Positions 58,763 to 64,000 of a DNA stretch of 64,000 bases are shown here, one piece after another; the first letter of the stretch is position 1, and every line of letters begins with the position of its first letter. The stretch lies in the NCBI RefSeq assembly GCF_947498015.1, contig NZ_CANMIR010000011.1, positions 54,758 to 118,757 on the forward strand, read 5' to 3'. Made by a program: the position numbers and the translations under genes. Source of the DNA: an uncultured Neptuniibacter sp. (GTDB lineage Bacteria > Pseudomonadota > Gammaproteobacteria > Pseudomonadales > Balneatricaceae). Under the pieces are notes generated by a model, which was not told the DNA's origin, made no database searches, and saw only the letters and a program-made list of their open reading frames with translations.

Positions 58763-59194
58763 TTAGGCGGCTTCACTGATCTGCTGGCGGGAGACCTCAA
58801 TCTCATCGACCATTAACTGACCGGTAGAGATCAGAGCAACCTTGGCATATTCATCTGAGGCCAGCGCGGTCTGACGCGGCGTATGGCTGTGGCTATAGAG
58901 GTAGCCATTCACATAGGCAAAGTCACCTACCAAGCCTTCATGTACTGCGTGATTCAAACGCCCTGTCACTTCTGCGTCATGCAGCTCATTCACATCTGGA
59001 TAAGCACTCTGCGATTCAGGAAGCCGGAACTCACTATCAGAGACCGCAGCAACATGCTCCGGTTTGATCAGTTGTTGATTGGAGTGAATCAGACTCAACA
59101 GCATTGAGAATTGCGCACCACTCCCACTCTGAACCGCCTGGCTCAGATTGGAGGTATAACCCTCAATCCGTGTTTGTATCTGTTCGGTACGCAT
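58763..59194 (-). CDS. Hypothetical protein (143 aa)
   Basis: A 143-residue soluble protein, largely helical, with GDFAYVNGYLYSHSHTPRQTA. No signal peptide or membrane segment. It faces greB divergently across 94 bp. No family recognised. Confidence 0.65.
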   Translation of the reverse strand: MRTEQIQTRIEGYTSNLSQAVQSGSGAQFSMLLSLIHSNQQLIKPEHVAAVSDSEFRLPESQSAYPDVNELHDAEVTGRLNHAVHEGLVGDFAYVNGYLYSHSHTPRQTALASDEYAKVALISTGQLMVDEIEVSRQQISEAA

Positions 59195-59288
59195 TTTTAC
59201 TTTAAAATCACCAAATTAGTGTCCCGTTTTTATCGGCATAAGATTAAAATTCTTTACGGATAAATTCATAAAAATCAGGGAGTCACAG

Positions 59289-59798
59289 ATGGGTAGATGG
59301 CGCGCTCCACAACCCCGCAGTTCTAAATACATCACAGCAGAGGGCTACAAACGGCTCAATGATGAGTTGAAATACCTCTGGAAGGTTAAACGCCCAGAGA
59401 TCACCCAATCCGTTAAAGAAGCTGCGGCTCAGGGTGACCGTTCTGAAAATGCCGAATATATCTACGGAAAAAAGCAACTTCGCGAAATTGACCGCCGGGT
59501 TCGCTATCTATCCAAACGCCTGGAAGATATGGTGGTAGTTGATCGCGCTCCCGCCCCTGAGAAGCAGGACACCGTTTTCTTCGGAGCCTGGGTCACCCTG
59601 CTTGATGAGCAGGAAAGCAGCAAACGCCACCGTATCGTTGGACCCGATGAGATTGATGCGGGTTCGGACTATATCTCCATGGACTCCCCCCTTGCTCGCC
59701 TGCTCCTCAAAAAGCAACTGGGTGATGAGGTCTGCCTGGAAAAACCGGATGGCAGCGAGGTCTGGTATGAGATCACTGCAATTGAATATACTCAGTGA
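59289..59798 (+). CDS. greB: GreB, transcription elongation factor
   Basis: A 169-residue Gre factor. The N-terminal coiled coil (about 15-85) carries the acidic tip GDRSENAEYIYGKKQLREIDRRVR, with the D and E that activate transcript cleavage, and the C-terminal FKBP-like domain is complete (ISMDSPLARLLLKKQLGDEV). GreB enables cleavage of backtracked RNA in RNA polymerase. The GRWRAPQPRSSKYIT start is of the GreB, not GreA, kind. Its 3' end overlaps the convergent cyclase by 7 bp. Confidence 0.95.
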   Translation: MGRWRAPQPRSSKYITAEGYKRLNDELKYLWKVKRPEITQSVKEAAAQGDRSENAEYIYGKKQLREIDRRVRYLSKRLEDMVVVDRAPAPEKQDTVFFGAWVTLLDEQESSKRHRIVGPDEIDAGSDYISMDSPLARLLLKKQLGDEVCLEKPDGSEVWYEITAIEYTQ

Positions 59799-60730
59799 GT
59801 ACGCTTCTGCTCGTACATCTTTCGATCTGCCAGCTCCAGCCAGTGTTCCAGCGGCCTGTTTCTCTTATCAAGCATCACACCACCAATACTGACACTGAGA
59901 CCTTTACTGTTCATATCCTCACAGATACGCTGGGAGATCATCTCAAGCTGCTCCTGATTTTCAGCAGCAGCCAGAACAACAAACTCGTCGCCCGCCAGAC
60001 GTGCGGTGATATCATTCTCCCTCACCGCATAACCGATGGAATCAGCCAGCTCGATAAGTGCCTGATCTCCACTGGAATGCCCTTGAACGTCATTAATCTC
60101 TTTGAGCCCATCCAGATCCAGATAAAGTAATCCAAGAGTGATACCCGAACGCTTCGCCAGAGCAACATACTGACGTGAAACAGAGTTAAAGCCACGACGG
60201 TTATAGAGACCTGTTAGCTCATCAGTCATCGCCATATTGGAGATCAACTGGTATTGGGACAAAATCTCAAGATCAGACTCAATCAATCCCTTTAGCTCCT
60301 CCATCAACTCAACATAATCATGACGATAATCCGTAGCATTAAAATCCATCACACAGATGGTCCCGAAAGGATCGCCGGAAGGCCAGTAAAGTGGAAGTCC
60401 AAGATAGGAGCAAAAGCCATCATCTCTGACCTCGGGATTTGTTGCCCAGACAGGATCATCAGATGCATCTTTAACGTAGAGTCCAGTGCTTTCTTCTATA
60501 ATTTTCCTGCAGAAGATATTGGTATCAAGAGGGATGACCGAACCGGCTGAATAGGGGTTAGATTCCTGATCACTGGAAATAACAACCTGGTAACCAAGAG
60601 GAGTAAACTGCACAATGAAGCCAGCGGGCGCATCAAAAACCCGAGCCATAACATCGACTGTTTTTTGCCATTTGGACAACGGAATTAATCCATCCGTCTC
60701 ATCCAAAACCCACTGATCCATTCTTAACAT
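59792..60730 (-). CDS. GAF-GGDEF diguanylate cyclase
   Basis: A 312-residue soluble c-di-GMP cyclase from the ATG at 60730, preceded by GGGG; a GTG five codons earlier also keeps the frame. A GAF domain (about 20-155) leads to GGDEF (about 165-310). The motif reads AGDEF, a variant found in active cyclases, with an RxxD inhibitory site (REND) just before it. Full-length GAF content (SYLGLPLYWPSGDPFGTICVMDF) suggests small-molecule control. Confidence 0.9.
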   Translation of the reverse strand: MLRMDQWVLDETDGLIPLSKWQKTVDVMARVFDAPAGFIVQFTPLGYQVVISSDQESNPYSAGSVIPLDTNIFCRKIIEESTGLYVKDASDDPVWATNPEVRDDGFCSYLGLPLYWPSGDPFGTICVMDFNATDYRHDYVELMEELKGLIESDLEILSQYQLISNMAMTDELTGLYNRRGFNSVSRQYVALAKRSGITLGLLYLDLDGLKEINDVQGHSSGDQALIELADSIGYAVRENDITARLAGDEFVVLAAAENQEQLEMISQRICEDMNSKGLSVSIGGVMLDKRNRPLEHWLELADRKMYEQKRTH

Positions 60731-60922
60731 CGTTAACCCCAGCACACCTTATTGAATATAAGACCATGCAGAGCGCCACAAGTTTCTATAGCCCCATATA
60801 ACAAGCATATAACTTGCTGAGACCCTAGCAAACTCCGCTCTATATCGATACGTTCTAAAGTCATCAGTATGCATTATGAAAAGAGATATGTATGTGTGTG
60901 TTTTAGGCGAAAAACACCCCTT

Positions 60923-61630
60923 CTAATCATAATCGATAATGGCATCTGGCCGTGGAGTACCGGCTAAAACATTCGGCTTCAGCCAGCTTTCAACATTATT
61001 AATCAGTACCTTAGGCCCCACCAAATTCAACAAACCATCTCGTATCGCTCTTTTATAACTCAGATCCCCCATCCACAGCTGACACATCACTCTAACTCCA
61101 ACATTAAAGTAGATATCAACCTCCTTCCCCGGATCATGAATGCAGACCTCAACAACATCATCATTGACCACAATCCACCAATTAGCGTATTCAGCGACAT
61201 CGGTAAAATTAAAACGGATCACCGTTTCATGGCCGATCAGTTTATCCGGTTGAATAGATCGCTCCAGATAGACCAATAGCAGATCCAGGTCATAATCATC
61301 TTCCGCCATATTTGCACGTGCCCAGCGCATCCCCCAGACACCGATCTGTTCAATCACAGACGAGAGCTCTTTACAGGATTCAGTGGCGAAATATTCATAT
61401 CCACGCTGCCCATGAATCCGTTTTTTCATCACCAGACCATCTCTCTCTAATGAGGCTAAACGCTTCGTTAGAAGGGAGGGTGAGAGCGTCGGCAAACCAC
61501 GCTGGATCTCATTAAATCGGGAGGAACCACTGAGTAACTCCAACGCAATCAGGAGTGACCATTTTTCACCCAAGACCTCCATCGCCTTCGCTACCGGACA
61601 GAACGACCTATACGACACACCACCCTCCAT
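60923..61630 (-). CDS. HxlR-family regulator with C-terminal domain
   Basis: The winged-helix HxlR domain (CPVAKAMEVLGEKWSLLIALELLSG and GLPTLSPSLLTKRLASLERDG) begins just after the ATG at 61630. A longer frame starts with TTG at 61678, but that extension crosses the repeated TGTAGTT operator boxes and is unlikely. From 61630 the protein is 235 residues; an in-frame GTG at 61618 with a good GGAGGG site is another possibility. A C-terminal SCP2-like domain (about 120-230) may bind lipid-like effectors. Its divergent neighbours encode a flavin reductase and monooxygenase. Confidence 0.88.
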   Translation of the reverse strand: MEGGVSYRSFCPVAKAMEVLGEKWSLLIALELLSGSSRFNEIQRGLPTLSPSLLTKRLASLERDGLVMKKRIHGQRGYEYFATESCKELSSVIEQIGVWGMRWARANMAEDDYDLDLLLVYLERSIQPDKLIGHETVIRFNFTDVAEYANWWIVVNDDVVEVCIHDPGKEVDIYFNVGVRVMCQLWMGDLSYKRAIRDGLLNLVGPKVLINNVESWLKPNVLAGTPRPDAIIDYD

Positions 61631-61638
61631 CCATTTTG

Positions 61639-61678
61639 TGTAGTTGGTTACTTCACTAAGTGTAGTTAATTCCTTCAA
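61639..61678. promoter_or_regulatory. Direct repeats TGTAGTT, candidate HxlR operator
   Basis: Two 18-bp direct repeats (about 14 of 18 identical) start at 61639 and 61661, exactly two helical turns apart, each headed by TGTAGTT. A third copy, inverted (AACTACA), lies at 61708-61714, before the flavin reductase. They fill the divergent control region. Confidence 0.55.
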
Positions 61679-61741
61679 TTCCAGAAGTAAAAGAGTGACT
61701 ACTCAATAACTACACTACAACCATAAGAGATCAAACCGGCG

Positions 61742-62269
61742 ATGGTGACCACAATGTGCAAGATACCGATAGATGAGAACAAAGCATTACTACGAACCTG
61801 TCTAAGCCAATTTCCCACCGGGGTAGCCGTCGTAACCGCACAGACAGATCAGGGCCAACCCATAGGAATGACAATCAGCAGCTTTAATTCGCTTTCTCTC
61901 ACCCCCGCATTGATTGCCTGGTGTATCGATTGTCGTAGTGCAAGCTATCGCTATTTCTGTGAGGTAAAAAAATTCGCGATCACTTTTCTGGCAGAGAACC
62001 AACAGGAGATCGCAAAACGGTTTGCCACACAGGGCTGTGACAAGTTTGCCGGGCTCAATATCGATCCGACCCAGCCCATAATCATTCCTGGTGGGTCCGC
62101 CTGGTTAGAATGCCAGATAGAAAGCACTCTCCTGGTCGGCGATCACCGAATGATTATCGGAAAAGTACTCGCCTGTGAGACTACGGGTAATCAGCCTCTG
62201 GTCTTTTGCCAAAGTCAATTTCTCTCCCTGTCACCGAAACAGGGCCATAGAGACAAACAAGCCGCTTAG
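61742..62269 (+). CDS. Flavin reductase (HpaC/RutF-like)
   Basis: A 175-residue flavin reductase-like protein. FPTGVAVVTAQTDQGQPIGMTISSFNSLSLTPAL is the FMN-binding core and GDHRMIIGKVL is the closing strand. It should supply reduced flavin to a partner monooxygenase, and the next gene encodes such a partner. It is divergent from hxlR. An ATG four codons inside is an alternative start. Confidence 0.9.
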   Translation: MVTTMCKIPIDENKALLRTCLSQFPTGVAVVTAQTDQGQPIGMTISSFNSLSLTPALIAWCIDCRSASYRYFCEVKKFAITFLAENQQEIAKRFATQGCDKFAGLNIDPTQPIIIPGGSAWLECQIESTLLVGDHRMIIGKVLACETTGNQPLVFCQSQFLSLSPKQGHRDKQAA

Positions 62270-62310
62270 CTCAACAAATTCATGTGGATCTATCCACAGG
62301 GAGACTCACC

Positions 62311-63483
62311 ATGCATGCTATACACAATCAAACTCAACCTGAAGAGAGCAGCACAAACACCTCTGGCGCACCTCTTCTTTCCTGCTTAGAGCAGATCGGC
62401 CCCACAATCGCAAAAAATGGAGAGCAGGCAGATCAGAGCGACCGTTTCCCAGCGGAAAACTATCAACTTCTGCGGCAGCACAGGCTTTTTTCGGCTCTTG
62501 TTCCAGAGGAGCTAGGGGGACAGGGCTGCAACTTTTCTGAGATGTGCCGCTTCATTCAGGAACTCGCAACATACCACCCCTCCACCGCACTTTCATTTTC
62601 TATGCACCAGCACATCATCGCCACCAATCGTTATAACTATACCCACGGCCGCCCAGGACAAGCCGTACTGGAAAAGGTTGCCGCAAATGAACTCGTACTG
62701 GTCAGCACCGGAGCGGGAGACTGGCTGGCATCCAACGGCACCATGACAAAGGTTGATGGCGGGTATCGGGTAAACGCGATGAAGCATTTTGCCAGTGGTA
62801 GCCCTAGCGGTAATATTCTGGTGACCTCCGCGCCCTATGAGGACTCTGAAGAGGGATGGCAGGTGCTGCACTTTCCACTTCCTCTCAACGCTGAAGGCGT
62901 CTCTGTTTTAGATAATTGGGCCCCGCTGGGTATGAGAGGTACAGGTTCAAACAGCGTCAAAATAGCTGATGCTTTTGTTCCCGAAGAAGCCGTAGTGGTC
63001 AAGCGGCCGCGTGGCGACTTTCATATGATCTGGAGTGTCGTCCTTCCCGTTGCCCTTCCGCTGATTATGTCCGTCTATCATGGCATTGCCAGATCCGCTG
63101 CCCAAAAAGCACGAGAGATAACCGCAGAAAGCACTGATCCTGTCACACCAACCCTGTTAGGAGAGATGGAGAACGCACTCACCACAATTCAGATTGCTGT
63201 AGAGGATATGGTTCGCATCAGCGACAATTTTAACTACAGCGCCGATCTGGAAACAGTCAACGAAATGGTGAAACGGAAAACAATGGCGGCTGCAGCCTGT
63301 AAAGAGACGACTGCAAAGGCGCTGGAAGCAAGTGGTGGGCTTGGCTTCATGAGAAGCACAGGTATTGAGTCACTCTTCAGGGACTCGATGGCAGCACACT
63401 TCCATCCGCTTCAGGAGAAACGACAACTTCTCTTTACCGGCTCCCTAGCTATGGGTAAAGAGCCTCCGAAACAGGCGTTCTGA
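62311..63483 (+). CDS. Acyl-CoA-dehydrogenase-fold flavin monooxygenase
   Basis: A 390-residue protein from the ATG at 62311, with AGGGAGA before it. It has the acyl-CoA dehydrogenase fold: an N-terminal helical domain, a mid beta-domain (VSTGAGDWLASNGT, FASGSPSGNILVTSAP) and a C-terminal four-helix domain. Pairing with a dedicated flavin reductase fits a DszC/SfnC/Nox-type oxygenase more than a beta-oxidation dehydrogenase. The typical catalytic Glu region of dehydrogenases is not evident. The substrate is unknown; sulfur or hydrocarbon-ring compounds are possibilities by family analogy. Confidence 0.85.
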   Translation: MHAIHNQTQPEESSTNTSGAPLLSCLEQIGPTIAKNGEQADQSDRFPAENYQLLRQHRLFSALVPEELGGQGCNFSEMCRFIQELATYHPSTALSFSMHQHIIATNRYNYTHGRPGQAVLEKVAANELVLVSTGAGDWLASNGTMTKVDGGYRVNAMKHFASGSPSGNILVTSAPYEDSEEGWQVLHFPLPLNAEGVSVLDNWAPLGMRGTGSNSVKIADAFVPEEAVVVKRPRGDFHMIWSVVLPVALPLIMSVYHGIARSAAQKAREITAESTDPVTPTLLGEMENALTTIQIAVEDMVRISDNFNYSADLETVNEMVKRKTMAAAACKETTAKALEASGGLGFMRSTGIESLFRDSMAAHFHPLQEKRQLLFTGSLAMGKEPPKQAF

Positions 63484-63561
63484 ACGTACACTGAGAACGC
63501 CTCAGGCGTATATAGCTACCTGCGAGCTGATCAGTACAAGTTGGAAGGAGCTTACTGCAGA

Positions 63562-63733
63562 CATAAAAAAACCAGCTCGATGGCTGGATTCTTTAAGTGG
63601 TGGGTCGTATAGGATTACTATGCCCTTTGGGCCAGCGTCGCAAGCTCCGCTGTTTTCTTCGGGCTACGCCCTTCGAATCGAACCTCCCTTCGGGGACGGT
63701 TCTCATCCTATACTCATCGCACTATCGTTCGGA
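63562..63733 (-). repeat. 172-bp tandem repeat with tRNA-Lys 3' fragment, unit 1
   Basis: Unit 1 of an exact-period 172-bp tandem repeat located downstream of tRNA-Lys in its transcription direction. It contains the terminal 19 bp of the tRNA gene, including CCA (63598-63616), then a terminator-like hairpin. It differs from unit 2 at only a few bases. The interior has several short hairpins. Confidence 0.93.
63565..63587 (-). terminator. Terminator-like hairpin in repeat unit 1
   Basis: On the reverse strand, CCAGC-CATCGA-GCTGG followed by seven T. It is repeated every 172 bp. Confidence 0.8.
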
Positions 63734-63905
63734 CATAAAAAAACCAGCTCGATGGCTGGATTCTTTAAGTGGTGGGTCGTATAGGATTACTATGCCCTTT
63801 GGGCCAGCGTCGCCGGCTCCGCTGTTTTCTTCGGGCTACGCCCTTCGAATCGAACCTCCCTTCGGGGACGGTTCTCATCCTATACTCATCGCACTATCGT
63901 TCAGG
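63734..63905 (-). repeat. 172-bp tandem repeat with tRNA-Lys 3' fragment, unit 2
   Basis: Unit 2, directly adjoining unit 1. The tRNA 3'-end copy is at 63770-63788. A further partial unit (63906-63941) joins it to the real tRNA gene, whose end falls at the same phase (63942). Confidence 0.93.
63737..63759 (-). terminator. Terminator-like hairpin in repeat unit 2
   Basis: The same CCAGC/GCTGG stem and T run as in unit 1. Confidence 0.8.
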
Positions 63906-63908
63906 CAT

Positions 63909-63931
63909 AAAAAAACCAGCTCGATGGCTGG
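63909..63931 (-). terminator. Terminator following tRNA-Lys
   Basis: The same CCAGC/GCTGG stem and T run, 11 bp past the CCA end of the tRNA; the proximal terminator of the tRNA transcript. Confidence 0.85.
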
Positions 63932-63941
63932 ATTCTTTAAG

Positions 63942-64000
63942 TGGTGGGTCGTATAGGATTCGAACCTATGACCAATTGGTTAAAAGCCAACTGCTCTACC
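63942..64000 (-). tRNA. tRNA-Lys (UUU), cut by the window edge
   Basis: The 3' 59 bases of a tRNA on the reverse strand. Anticodon loop CTTTTAA (UUU) sits in a TTGG/CCAA stem; the T arm is ATAGG-TTCGAAT-CCTAT and the acceptor end is ACGACCC-A-CCA with encoded CCA. The 5' end lies beyond 64000. Confidence 0.95.

Noticed and set aside
61631..61678. HxlR extension from the TTG codon
   Set aside because: It crosses the repeated operator-like boxes and precedes the conserved domain with unlike residues.
63597..63956. A 119-codon forward-strand ORF through the tandem repeats
   Set aside because: It runs antisense to the tRNA, has no ribosome site, and the 172-bp unit is not a multiple of three, so the two copies give unrelated peptides.

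Overview
The window is bacterial and almost certainly from a marine-type gammaproteobacterium. The housekeeping genes (lptF/lptG, pepA, holC, valS, dapC/yffB/dapD/dapE, rlmA, rlmG, pdxH, greB) and several small protein families are those of gammaproteobacteria. The long 343-residue DapD of the Pseudomonas kind and the many c-di-GMP proteins suggest an Oceanospirillales or Pseudomonadales relative. This placement is inferred from gene content, not from a search.

Layout. 1-4.7 kb: the start of lptG and lptF, divergent from pepA-holC, then a cluster of REP-like palindromes and an indoleamine dioxygenase-family gene. 4.8-13.4 kb: valS with its terminator, a PhnD-like/PAS/GGDEF protein, a valS 3'-end remnant, a low-GC membrane protein, and a TPM-PDZ/LemA pair. 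13.8-19.2 kb: a GST, two EamA exporters with a TetR regulator and two matching operator sites, an M23 peptidase-like protein and a DUF302 protein. 19.4-28.6 kb: a multi-PAS GGDEF-EAL protein, a membrane-anchored dihaem peroxidase, a LysR regulator, an exported truncated haemoglobin, and a tandem-SBP GGDEF-EAL receptor. 28.6-29.1 kb: a non-coding stretch with an imperfect direct repeat whose two copies each carry a perfect DnaA box. 29.1-38.3 kb: LysE exporter, YbaK-like deacylase, secreted subtilase, DUF2726 protein, a GGDEF-EAL protein with a periplasmic c-type haem motif, a metallopeptidase-like protein, the QmcA/NfeD pair and a small RHH protein. 38.4-42.2 kb: rlmG, a CopD-like membrane protein and several very small genes, one (41067-41246) only 59 codons long. 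42.2-52.9 kb: SlyD-like isomerase, esterase, pdxH, fructosamine kinase-like protein, lipoproteins, a glycerate-kinase-like P-loop kinase, an alpha/beta hydrolase, an RND efflux operon and a PilZ protein. 53.3-60.7 kb: the lysine/DAP genes, rlmA, small hypotheticals, greB and a GAF-GGDEF cyclase. 60.9-63.5 kb: an HxlR regulator divergent from a flavin reductase and an acyl-CoA-dehydrogenase-fold monooxygenase. 63.5-64.0 kb: a tRNA-Lys gene cut by the window edge and followed, in its direction of transcription, by exact-period 172-bp repeats.

How the parts work together. Five GGDEF or GGDEF-EAL proteins with different sensors (PhnD-like, PAS, amino-acid-binding SBP, haem c, GAF) and one PilZ receptor form a dispersed c-di-GMP network. 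Three local regulators have visible candidate sites: TetR (17/18 identical sites before itself and before an EamA gene), LysR (matching 23-bp sites before peroxidase/lysR and before the globin) and HxlR (repeated TGTAGTT boxes before a two-component flavin monooxygenase).

The most unusual structure is at the right end. Each 172-bp unit begins with the terminal 19 bp of tRNA-Lys and ends in its own terminator-like hairpin. This closely parallels the rtT repeats behind E. coli tyrT, but at a different tRNA. No transposase, integrase, CRISPR array or complete prophage was seen.
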